NCBI GenBank assembly: GCA_029582155.1
Contig: CM055901.1
Span: forward strand, 41,441,616-41,505,615
Origin: Panopea generosa
Lineage: Eukaryota > Mollusca > Bivalvia > Adapedonta > Hiatellidae
Reading direction: 5' to 3'
DNA length: 64,000 nucleotides
A program made the position numbers and the translations under genes. Below are positions 10,868 to 22,755 of the stretch, piece by piece (position 1 is the stretch's first letter; the number at the start of each line of letters is the position of its first letter). The notes beneath the pieces were generated by a model, which worked only from the letters and a program-made list of their open reading frames with translations, searched no databases and had not been told where the DNA came from.

Positions 10868-12476
10868 AGCAGTATTTACTGTGTTGAATAGGTACTTGTG
10901 GAGCAGGTAGCTATTCAGTTTGTCATGAACTTACCTAGCAGTAAATACTGTGCTGAGAAGGTATCAGCAGATCAGGTTGCTTACTTAGCTTGTCATGAAC
11001 TTACCTCGCAGTATATACTGTGCTGAGAAGGTATCAGCAGATCAGGTTTTTTACACATAGTTTGTCATGAACTTACCTAGCAGTAAATACTATGCTGAGA
11101 AGGTATCAGCAGATCTGGTTTCTTACTTAGTTTGTCATGATCTTACCTAGCAGTAAATACTGTGCTGAGAAGGTATCAACAAATCAGGTTTCTTCTTTAG
11201 TTTGTCATGAACTTACCTAGCAGTAAATACTGTGCTGAGAAGGTATCAGCAGACTAGGTTTCTTACTTACCAAGAAGTAAATACTGTGCTGAGAATGTAT
11301 CAGCAGATCAAGTTTCTTACTTAGTTTGTCATGAACTTACCTAGCAGTAAATACTGTACTGAGAAAGTATCAGCAGATCAGGTTTCTTGCACTTAGTTTG
11401 TCATGATCTTACCTAGTAGTAAATACTGTGCTGAGAAGGTATCAGCAGATCAGGTTTCTTACTTAGTTTGTCATCAACTTACCTGGCAGTAAATACTGTG
11501 CTGAGAAGATATCAGCATATTAGGTTTCTTACTTAGTTTGTCATGAATTTACCTAGCAGAAAATACTGTACTGAGAAGGTATCAGCAGATCTGGTTTCTT
11601 ACTTAGTTTGTCATCAACTTACCTAGCAGTAAATACTGTGCTGAGAAGGTATCAGTTGATCAGGTTTCTTACTTAGTTTGTCATGAACTTACATAGCAGT
11701 AAATACTGTGCTGAGAAGGTATTAGAAGACCTGGTTTCTTACTTAGTTTGTCATGAACTTACCTAGCAGTAAATACTGTGCTGAGAAGGTATCAGCATAT
11801 TAGGTTTCTTACTTAGTTTGTCATGAATTTACCTAGCAGAAAATACTGTACTGAGAAGGTATCAGCAGATCAGGTTTCTTACTTAGTTTGTCATGAACTT
11901 ACCTAGCAGTAAATACTGTGCTAAGAAGGTATCATCAGATCAGGTTTCTTACTTAGTTTGTCATGAACTTACCTAGCAGTAAATACTGTGCTGAAAAGGT
12001 ATCATCAGATCAGGTTTCTTACTTAGTTTGTCATAAACTTTCCTTAGTAGCAGTAAATACTGTGCTGAGAAGGTATCAGCATATCAGGTTTCTTACTTAG
12101 TTTGAAATGAACTTACCTAGCAATAAGTACTGTGCTGAGAAGGTATCAGCAGATCAGGTTTCTTACTTAGTTTGTCATGAACTTACGTAGCTGTAAATAC
12201 TGTGCTGAGAAGGTATCAGCAGACCAGGTTTCTTACTTAGTTTGTCATGAACTTACCTAGCTGTAAATACTGTGCTGAGAAGGTATCAGCAGACCAGGTT
12301 TCTTACTTATAAGTTTGTCATGAACTTACCAAGCAGTAAATACTGTGCTAAGAAGGTATTGGCAGATCAGGTTTCTTACTTAGTTTGTCATGAACTTACC
12401 AAGCAGTAAATACTGTGCTGAGAAGGTACCAGCAGATCAGGTTTCTTACATAGTTCGTCATTAACCTACCTTGCAG
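10868..12476. repeat. Minisatellite 4, 70-bp unit
   Basis: About 23 copies. The unit joins two halves: caggtttcttacttagtttg with tcatgaacttacc (33 bp), then tagcagtaaatactgtgctg with agaaggtatcagcagat (37 bp). The first units read caggttgcttacttag instead of caggtttctta. On the minus strand, the gene's sense strand, nearly every unit carries CTAG|GTAAGT, a near-perfect 5' splice site. One unit is truncated (about 11255-11285) and a few carry small insertions. Confidence 0.93.
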
Positions 12477-15400
12477 TAAACTAACTGTCGTGTGTATGTA
12501 TCACTGTGCTGGATTAGTAATGATGGAGCAGCTTGGCAAAACTAACTGTCGTGTGTATGTTTTACTGTGATGGGTAAGTAATGATGGAGCAGCATGTCAA
12601 AACTAACTGTCTTGTATATGTTTTACTGTGCTGGGTAAGTAATGATGGAGCAGCATGGCAAAACTAACTGTCGTGTGTATGTTTTACTGTGCTGGGTAAG
12701 TAATGATGGAGCAGCATGGCAAAACTAATTGTCATGTGTATGTTTTACTGTGCTGGGTAAGTAATGATGGAGCAGCATGGCAAAACTAACTGTCGTGTGT
12801 ATGTTTTACTGTGCTGGGTAAGTAATGATGGAGCAGCATGTCAAAACTAACTGTCGTGTGTATGTATTACTGTGATGGGTAAGCAATGATGGAGCAGCAT
12901 GGCAAAACTAACTGTCGTGTGTATGTATTACTGTGCTGGGTAAGTAATGATGGAGCAGCATGTCAAAACTAACTGTCGTGTGTATGTTTTACTGTGCTGG
13001 GTAAGTAATGATGGAGCAGCATGTCAAAACTAACTGTCGTGTGTATGTTTTACTGTGCTGGGTAAGTAATGATGGAGCAGCATGTCAAAACTAACTGTCG
13101 TGTGTATGTATTACTGTGCTGGGTAAGTAATGATGGAGCAGCATGGCAAAACTAACTGTCGTGTGTATGTTTTACTGTGCTGGGTAAGCAATGATGGAGC
13201 AGCATGTCAAAACTAACTGTCGTGTGTATGTTTTACTGTGCTGGGTAAGTAATGATGGAGCAGCATGTCAAAACTAACTGTCGTGTGTATGTATTACTGT
13301 GCTGGGTAAGTAATGATGGAGCAGCATGTCAAAACTAACTGTCGTGTGTATGTTTTACTGTGCTGGATTAGTAATGATGGAGCAGCTTGGCAAAACTAAC
13401 TGTCGTGTGTATGTATTACTGTGCTGGGTAAGTAATGATGGAGCAGCATGTCAAAACTAACTGTCGTGTGTATGTTTCACTGTGCTGGATTAGTAATGAT
13501 GGAGCAGCTTGGCAAAACTAACTGTCGTGTGTATGTTTTACTGTGCTGGGTAAGTAATGATGGAGCAGCATGTCAAAACTAACTGTCGTGTGTATGTTTT
13601 ACTGTGCTGGGTAAGTAATGATGGAGCAGCATGTCAAAACTAACTGTCGTGTGTATGTATTACTGTGCTGGGTAAGTAATGATGGAGCAGCATGGCAAAA
13701 CTAACTGTCGTGTGTATGTATTACTGTGCTGGGTAAGCAATGATGGAGCAGCATGGCAAAACTAACTGTCGTGTGTATGTATTACTGTGCTGGGTAAGTA
13801 ATGATGGAGCAGCATGGCAAAACTAACTGTCGTGTGTATGTTTTACTGTGCTGGGTAAGCAATGATGGAGCAGCATGGCAAAACTAACTGTCGTGTGTAT
13901 GTTTTACTGTGCTGGGTAAGCAATGATGGAGCAGCATGGCAAAACTAACTGTCGTGTGTATGTTTTACTGTGCTGGGTAAGCAATGATGGAGCAGCTTGG
14001 CAAAACTAACTGTCGTGTGTATGTTTTACTGTGATGGGTAAGTAATGATGGAGCAGCATGGCAAAACTAACTGTCGTGTGTATGTTTTACTGTGCTGGGT
14101 AAGCAATGATGGAGCAGCATGGCAAAACTAACTGTCGTGTGTATGTATTACTGTGCTGGGTAAGTAATGATGGAGCAGCTTGGCAAAACTAACTGTCGTG
14201 TGTATGTATTACTGTGCTGGGTAAGCAATGATGGAGCAGCTTGGCAAAACTAACTGTCGTGTGTATGTATTACTGTGCTGGGTAAGTAATGATGGAACAG
14301 TATGTCAAAACTAACTGTCGTGTGTATGTATTACTGTGCTGGGTAAGTAATGATGGATCAGCATGTCAAAACTAACTGTCGTGTGTATGTATTACTGTGC
14401 TGGGTAAATAATGATGGAACAGCTTGGCAAAACTAATTGTCATGTATGTATTACTGAGCTGGGTAAGTAATGATGGATCAGCATGTCAAAACTAACTGTC
14501 GTGTGTATGTATTACTGTGCTGGGTAAGTAATGATGGATCAGCATGTCAAAACTAACTGTCGTGTGTATGTATTACTGTGCTGGGTAAGTAATGATGGAT
14601 CAGCATGTCAAAACTAACTGTCGTGTGTATGTATTACTGTGCTGGGTAAATAATGATGGAACAGCTTGGCAAAACTAATTGTCATGTATGTATTACTGAG
14701 CTGGGTAAGTAATGATGGATCAGCATGTCAAAACTAACTGTCGTGTGTATGTATTACTGTGCTGGGTAAATAATGATGGAACAGCTTGGCAAAACTAATT
14801 GTCATGTATGTATTACTGAGCTGGGTAAGTAATGATGGATCAGCATGTCAAAACTAACTGTCGTGTGTATGTATTACTGTGCTGGGTAAATAATGATGGA
14901 ACAGCTTGGCAAAACTAATTGTCATGTATGTATTACTGAGCTGGGTAAGTAATGATGGATCAGCATGTCAAAACTAACTGTCGTGTGTATGTATTACTGT
15001 GCTGGGTAAGTAATGATGGATCAGCATGTCAAAACTAACTGTCGTGTGTATGTATTACTGTGCTGGGTAAATAATGATGGAACAGCTTGGCAAAACTAAT
15101 TGTCATGTATGTATTACTGAGCTGGGTAAGTAATGATGGATCAGCATGTCAAAACTAACTGTCGTGTGTATGTATTACTGTGCTGGGTAAATAATGATGG
15201 AACAGCTTGGCAAAACTAATTGTCATGTATGTATTACTGAGCTGGGTAAGTAATGATGGAACAGCTTGGCAAAACTAATTGTCATGTATGTATTACTGAG
15301 CTTGGTAAGTAATGATGGAGCAGCATGGCAAAACTAACTGTCGTGTGTAAGTATTACTGTGCTGGGTAAGTAATGATGGAGCAGCATGTCAAAACTAACT

Positions 15401-18188
15401 GTAGTGTGTAAGTATTACTGTGCTGGGTAAGTAATGATGGAGCAGCATGGCAAAACTAACTGTCGTGTCTATGTTTTACTGTGCTGGGTAAGCAATGATG
15501 GAGCAGCATGGCAAAACTAACTGTCGTGTGTATGTTTTACTGTGCTGGGTAAGTAATGATGGAGCAGCATGGCAAAACTAACTGTCGTGTGTATGTTTTA
15601 CTGTGCTGGATAAGTAATGATGGAGCAGCATGGCAAAACTAACTGTCAGTGTGTATGTTTTACTGTGCTGGATAAGTAATGATGGAGCAGCATGGCAAAA
15701 CTAACTGTCGTGTGTATGTATTACTGTGCTGGATTAGTAATGATGGAGCAGCATGGCAAAACTAACTGTCATGTGTATGTTTTACTGTGCTGGGTAAGCA
15801 ATGATGGAGCAGCATGTCAAAACTAACTGTCGTGTGTATGTATCACTGTGCTGGGTAAGTAATGATGGAGCAGCATGGCAAAACTAACTGTCGTGTGTAT
15901 GTATTACTGTGCTGGGTAAGTAATGATGGAGCAGCATGTCAAAACTAACTGTCGTGTGTATGTATTACTGTGCTGAGTAAGCAATGATGGAGCAGCTTGG
16001 CAAAACTAACTGTCGTGTCTATGTTTTACTGTGCTGGGTAAGCAATGATGGAGCAGGTTGGCAAAACTAACTGTCGTGTGTATGTTTTACTGTGCTGGGT
16101 AAGCAATGATGGAGCAGCATGGCAAAACTAACTGTCGTGTGTATGTTTTACTGTGCTGGGTAAGTAATGATGGAGCAGCATGGCAAAACTAACTGTCGTG
16201 TGTATGTTTTACTGTGCTGGGTAAGCAATGATGGAGCAGCTTGGCAAAACTAACTGTCGTGTGTATAAATTACTGTGCTGAATAAGCAATGATGGAGCAG
16301 CTTGGCAAAACTAACTATCGTGTGTATGTTTTACTGTGCTGGGTAAGCAATGATTGAGCAGCTTGGCAAAACTAACTGTCGTGTGTATGTTTTACTGTGA
16401 TGGGTAAGCAATGATGGAGCAGCTTGGAAAAACTAACTGTCGTGTGTATGTATTACTTTGCTGGGTAAGCAATGATGGAGCAGCTTGGCAAAACTAACTG
16501 TCGTGTGTATGTTTTACTGTGCTGGGTAAGCAATGATGGAGCAGCTTGGCAAAACTAACTGTCGTGTGTATGTATTACTGTGATGGGTAAGCAATGATGG
16601 AGCAGCTTGGCAAAACTAACTGTCTTGTGTATGTATTACTGTGCTGGGTAAATAATGATGGAGCAGCATGGCAAAACTAACTGTCGTGTGTATGTATTAC
16701 TGTGCTGGGTAAGCAATGATGGAGCAGCATGGCAAAACTAACTGTCGTGTGTATGTATTACTTTGCTGGGTAAGCAATGATGGAGCTGCTTGGCAAAACT
16801 AACTGTCGTGTGTATGTATTACTGTGATGGGTAAGCAATGATTGAGCAGCATGGCAAAACTAACTGTCGTGTGTATGTTTTACTGTGATGGGTAAGCAAT
16901 GATGGAGCAGCTTGGCAAAACTAACTGTCATGTGTATGTTTTACTGTGCTGGGTAAGCAATGATGGAGCAGCATGGCAAAACTAACTGTCGTGTGTATGT
17001 ATTACTGTGCTGGGTAAGCAATGATGGAGCAGCTTGGCAAAACTAACTGTCATGTGTATGTTTTACTGTGCTGGGTAAGCAATGATGGAGCAGCATGGCA
17101 AAACTAACTGTCGTGTGTATGTTTTACTGTGCTGGGTAAGCAATGATGGAGCAGTATGTTAAAACTAACTGTCGTGTGTATGTTTTGCTGTGATGGGTAA
17201 GCAATGATGGAGCAGCATGTCAAAACTAACTGTCGTGTGTATGTATTACTGTGCTGGGTAAGCAATGATGGAGCAGCATGGCAAAACTAACTGTCGTGTG
17301 TATGTTTTACTGTGCTGGGTAAGCAATGATGGAGCAGCATGGCAAAACTAACTGTCGTGTGTATGTATTACTGTGCTGGGTAAGCAATGATGGAGCAGCA
17401 TGGCAAAACTAACTGTCGTGTGTATGTATTACTGTGCTGGGTAAGCAATGATTGAGCAGCATGGCAAAACTAACTGTCGTGCGTATGTATTACTGTGCTG
17501 GATAAGCAATGATGGAGCATCATGGCAAAACTAACTGTCGTGTGTATGTATTACTGTGATGGGTAAGCAATGATTGAGCAGCATGGCAAAACTAACTGTC
17601 GTGCGTATGTATTACTGTGCTGGATAAGCAATGATGGAGCAGCATGGCAAAACTAACTGTCGTGTGTATGTTTTACTGTGCTGGGTAAGCAATGATGGAG
17701 CAGTATGTTAAAACTAACTGTCATGTGTATGTTTTGCTGTGATGGGTAAGCAATGATGGAGCAGCATGTCAAAACTAACTGTCGTGTGTATGTATTACTG
17801 TGCTGGGTAAGCAATGATGGAGCAGCATGGCAAAACTAACTGTCGTGTGTATGTATTACTGTGCTGGGTAAGCAATGATGGAGCAGTATGTTAAAACTAA
17901 CTGTCGTGTGTATGTATTACTGTGCTGGGTAAGCAATGATGGAGCAGCATGGCAAAACTAACTGTCGTGTGTATGTATTACTGTGCTGGGTAAGCAATGA
18001 TGGAGCAGTATGTCAAAACTAACTGTCGTGTGTATGTTTTACTGTGATGGGTAAGTAATGATGGAGCAGTATGTCAAAACTAACTGTCGTGTGTATGTTT
18101 TACTGTGATGGGTAAGCAATGATGGAGCAGCTTGGCAAAACTAACTGTCGTGTGTATGTTTTACTGTGCTTGGTAAGTAATGATGGAG
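12477..18188. repeat. Minisatellite 5, 61-bp unit
   Basis: About 94 copies of a 61-bp unit: actaactgtcgtgtgtatgt, then tttactgtgctgggtaagta, then atgatggagcagcatggcaa and a. Main variants are ttttact/tattact, aagtaatg/aagcaatg and catggc/cttggc/catgtc. Between about 14400 and 15300 a 59+61-bp dimer is amplified, repeating exactly at 120 bp (lines starting 14641, 14761 and 14881 are identical). It shares tactgtgctg with the 70-bp array on its left and is followed directly by sequence like that array on its right. Confidence 0.95.
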
Positions 18189-18872
18189 CAGGTTGCTTAT
18201 TTAGAATGATATAACTTAACAATATTACGGATACATTCAAATATATACTTAAATAGGTTGCTTATACAACCAAACATGACATACTTAACCAGGTTGCTTA
18301 TATTATCAAACATGTATTCAAACAGGTTTCTTATACCTTCAAACATATACTTAACCAGGTTGCTTATACCATCAAACATGTACTTTACCAGGTCGCTTAT
18401 ACCATAAAACATGTACTTAACCAGGTTGCTTATATTATCAAACATGTATTTAAACAGGTTGCTTATAGTATCAAACATGTACTTAACCAGGTTGCTTATA
18501 CCAACAAACATGTACTTAACCAATTTGCTTATACCAACAAACATGTACTTAACCAGGTTGCTTATACCATCAAACATGTACTTAACCAGGTTGCTTATAC
18601 CATCAAACATATACTTAACCAGGTTGCTTATACCATCAAACATGTACTTAACCAGGTTGCTTATACCATCAAACATGTACTTAACCAGGTTGCTTATACC
18701 AACAAACATGTGCTTAACCAGGTTACTTATACCATCAAACATGTACTTAACCAGGTTGCTTATACCATCAAACATGTACTTAACCAGGTTGCTTATACCA
18801 TAAAACATGTACTTAACCAGGTTGCTTATACCATCAAACATGTACTTAACTAGGTAGACTATACCTTCAAAC
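18189..18872. repeat. Minisatellite 6, 33-bp unit
   Basis: About 20 copies of caggttgcttataccatcaa plus acatgtacttaac. The first unit (18189-18220) instead reads caggttgcttatttag and ataacttaac, closer to the 70-bp unit. A 228-codon minus frame of an 11-residue repeat (MFDGISNLVKY) results from the 33-bp period and is not taken as a gene. Confidence 0.93.
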
Positions 18873-19258
18873 TGAAAAGACACAACTAGAGTATACCTTC
18901 AAACCAAGTTTGAGTAATGTAGATAGGCATAGATGGCGCAATACTTTGAATAATGACACTTCGAGTAATCTTAAAATTGTTGTGGAGCTGTAAAACCACA
19001 AAATAATTTAATATATGAATAAGTCAGAAAGTCATGCTGGTATCGTGGGAGTAAAGTACCTGTTTATGTTCAGCATTCAAAAAATGGGACCAATTAATTA
19101 AATTTCATGTAAATTAAAATTGATCAAATTGTTGATGCAACGAAATGGCATGTTAGACGATAATATTCCTTGGTATGAAGGATAAAGGCACAATTGTTTG
19201 ATAATGATAAGCTCAAATCTGTTGTGTTTATATATACACTACAATATTTCTGCTGCTG
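18873..19258. other. Unique spacer between arrays
   Basis: AT-rich spacer of 386 bp between the 33-bp and 74-bp arrays. Nothing recognised. Confidence 0.6.
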
Positions 19259-20579
19259 GGCCAAACCAGTATTCCACCAATGTGTCTGGATGGCTGTGTT
19301 GCTGGACTCTGTGTGGGGGTGACAGGGGTGAGGGCCAAACAAGTATCTCACAAATGTCTCTGGATGGCTGTGTTGCTGGACTCTGTGTGGGGGTGACAGG
19401 GGTGAGGGCCAAACCAGTATTCCACCAATGTGTCTGGATGGCTGTGTTGCTGGACTCTGTGTGGGGGTGACAGGGGTGAGGGCCAAACAAGTATCTCACA
19501 AATGTCTCTGGATGGCTGTGTTGCTGGACTCTGTGTGGGGGTGACAGGGGTGAGGGCCAAACCAGTATTCCACCAATGTGTCTGGATGGCTGTGTTGCTG
19601 GACTCTGTGTGGGGGTGACAGTGGTGAGGGCCAAACCAGTATTCCACCAATGTGTCTGGTTTGTTGTGTTGCTGGACACTGTGTGGGGGTGACAGGGGTG
19701 AGGGCCAAACCAGTATTCCACCAATGTGTCTGTATGGCTGTGTTGCTGGATTCTGTGTGGGGGTGACAGAGGTGAGGGCCAGACCAGTATCCCACCAATG
19801 TGTCTGGATGGATGTGTTGCTGGACTCTGTGTGGGGGTGACAGAGGTGAGGGCCAAACCAGTATCCCACCAATGTGTCTGGTTGGCTGTGTTGCTGGACT
19901 CTGTGTGGGGGTGACAGGGTTGAGGGCCAAACCAGTATCCCACCAATATGTCTGGATGGCTGTGTTGCTGGATTCTGTGTGGGGGTGACAGAGGTGAGGG
20001 CCAGACCAGTATCCCACCAATGTGTCTGGATGGATGTGTTGCTGGACTCTGTGTGGGGGTGACAGAGGTGAGGGCCAAACCAGTATCCCACCAATGTGTC
20101 TGGTTGGCTGTGTTGCTGGACTCTGTGTGGGGGTGACAGGGGTGACGGCCAAACCAGTATCCCACCAATATGTCTGGATGACTGTGCTGCTGGACTCTGT
20201 GTGGGGGTGACAGGGGTGAGGGCCAAACGTGTATCTCACTAATGTGTCTGGATGGCTGTGTTGCTGGACTCTGTGTAGGGGTGCCCGGAGTGAGGGCCAA
20301 ACAAGTTTCCCACCAGTGTGTCTGGATGGCTGTGTTGCTGGACTCTGTGTAGAGGTGCCAGGGTTGACAGCCAAATGATTATCCCACCAGTGTGTCTGGA
20401 TGGCTGTGTTGCTGGACTCTATGTAGGGGTTACAGGGTTAAAGACAAAACGAGTATCCCACCAGTGTGTCTGGATGACTATGTTGCTGGACTCTATGTAG
20501 GGGTGCCAGGAGTGAGGGCCAAATGAGTATCCCACCAATGTGTCTGGATGGCTGTGTAAGGGTGCCAGGAGTGAGGGCG

Positions 20580-20863
20580 AATTTTTCTATATAGGTTAAA
20601 AGCAAATGAATACATATACATGTAATGTTCGGTCAAGGGTATTGAGCACAAGTCTAAGTGATACATAAGTGATACAAGTGTAGGCCCTCTCCATTCAAGG
20701 TCATTGCATTTGCCAAATAGTTACGATGTTTACACATATTTTCATAAGATCCCTCCACCCCCACCCAAAAGCGGTCAAAGTAAAGTACAAAAAAGAAAAC
20801 ATGGTGTTTTTGTGGTATTTTAAACTGTATAATATACAGTATGAGGTAGATATTGTGGTTATG
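20580..20863. repeat. Non-minisatellite island within the 74-bp array, copy 1
   Basis: About 284 bp of AT-rich unique sequence (starting ctatataggttaaaagcaaa) inside the array. It is repeated nearly identically 1,892 bp downstream, so it marks a segmental duplication. Function unknown; it may be an old insertion. Confidence 0.85.
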
Positions 20864-22471
20864 AAGTATCCCACCAATGTGTCTGGATGGCTGTGTTGCT
20901 GGACTCTGTGTAGGGATGCCAGGGGTGAGGACCAAACGCGTATCTCATCAATGTGTCTGGATGGCTGTGTTGCCGGACTCTGTGTAGGGGTGCCAGGGGT
21001 GAGGACCAAACGAGTATCCCACCAATGTTTCTGGATGACTGTGTTGCTGGACTCTGTGTAGGGGTGCCAGGGGTGAGGACCAAACAAGTATCTCACAAAG
21101 GTGTCAGGATTGCTGTGTTGCAGGACTCTGTGTAGGGGTGCCAGGGGTGAGGACCAAACGAGTATATCACTAATGTGTCTGGATGGCTGTGTTGCTGGAC
21201 TCTGTGTAGGGGTGACAGGGGTGAGGGCCAAACAAGTATCTCATTAATGTGTTTAGATGGCTATGTAGCTGGACTCTGTGTAGGGGTGCCAGGGGTGAGG
21301 ACCAAACAAGTATCTCACAAAGGTGTCAGGATTGCTGTGTTGCAGGACTCTGTGTAGGGGTGCCAGGGGTGAGGACCAAACGAGTATATCACTAATGTGT
21401 CTGGATGGCTGTGTTGCTGGACTCTGTGTAGGGGTGACAGGGGTGAGGGCCAAACGAGTATCTCATTAATGTGTTTAGATGGCTATGTAGCTGGACTCTG
21501 TGTAGGGGTGCCAGGGGTGAGGACCAAACAAGTATCTCACAAAGGTGTCAGGATTGCTGTGTTGCAGGACTCTGTGTAGGGGTGCCAGGGGTGAGGACCA
21601 AACGAGTATATCACTAATGTGTCTGGATGGCTGTGTTGCTGGACTCTGTGAAGGGGTGACAGGGGTGAGGGCCAAACAAGTATCTCATTAATGTGTTTAG
21701 ATGGCTATGTAGCTGGACTCTGTGTAGGGGTGCCAGGGGTGAGGACCAAACAAGTATCCCACCAATGTGTCTGGATGGCTGTGTTGCTGGACTCTGTGTG
21801 GGGGTGACAGGGTTGAGGGCCAAACCAGTATCCCACCAATATGTCTGGATGGCTGTGTTGCTGGATTCTGTGTGGGGGTGACAGAGGTGAGGGCCAGACC
21901 AGTATCCCACCAATGTGTCTGGATGGATGTGTTGCTGGACTCTGTGTGGGGGTGACAGAGGTGAGGGCCAAACCAGTATCCCACCAATGTGTCTGGTTGG
22001 CTGTGTTGCTGGACTCTGTGTGGGGGTGACAGGGGTGACGGCCAAACCAGTATCCCACCAATATGTCTGGATGACTGTGCTGCTGGACTCTGTGTGGGGG
22101 TGACAGGGGTGAGGGCCAAACGTGTATCTCACTAATGTGTCTGGATGGCTGTGTTGCTGGACTCTGTGTAGGGGTGCCCGGGGTGAGGGCCAAACAAGTT
22201 TCCCACCAGTGTGTCTGGATGGCTGTGTTGCTGGACTCTGTGTAGAGGTGCCAGGGTTGAGAGCCAAATGATTATCCAACCAGTGTGTCTGGATGGCTGT
22301 GTTGCTGGACTCTATGTAGGGGTTACAGGGTTAAAGACAAAACGAGTATCCCACCAGTGTGTCTGGATGACTATGTTGCTGGACTCTATGTAGGGTGCCA
22401 GGAGTGAGGGCCAAATGAGTATCCCACCAATGTGTCTGGATGGCTGTGTAAGGATGCCAGGAGTGAGGGCG

Positions 22472-22755
22472 AATTTATCTATATAGGTTAAAAGCAAATG
22501 AATACATATACATGTAATGTTCGGTCAAGGGTATTGAGCACAAGTCTAAGTGATACATAAGTGATACAAGTGTAGGCCCTCTCCATTCAAGGTCATTGCA
22601 TTTGCCAAATAGTTACGATGTTTACACATATTTTCATAAGATCCCTCCACCCCCACCCAAAAGCGGTCAAAGTAAAGTACAAAAAAGAAAACATGGTGTT
22701 TTTGTGGTATTTTAAACTGTATAATATACAGTATGAGGTAGATATTGTGGTTATG
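22472..22755. repeat. Non-minisatellite island within the 74-bp array, copy 2
   Basis: A near-identical copy of the island at 20580, at an offset of 1,892 bp. The flanking 74-bp units match as well, so the duplicated block includes array and island together. Confidence 0.85.
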
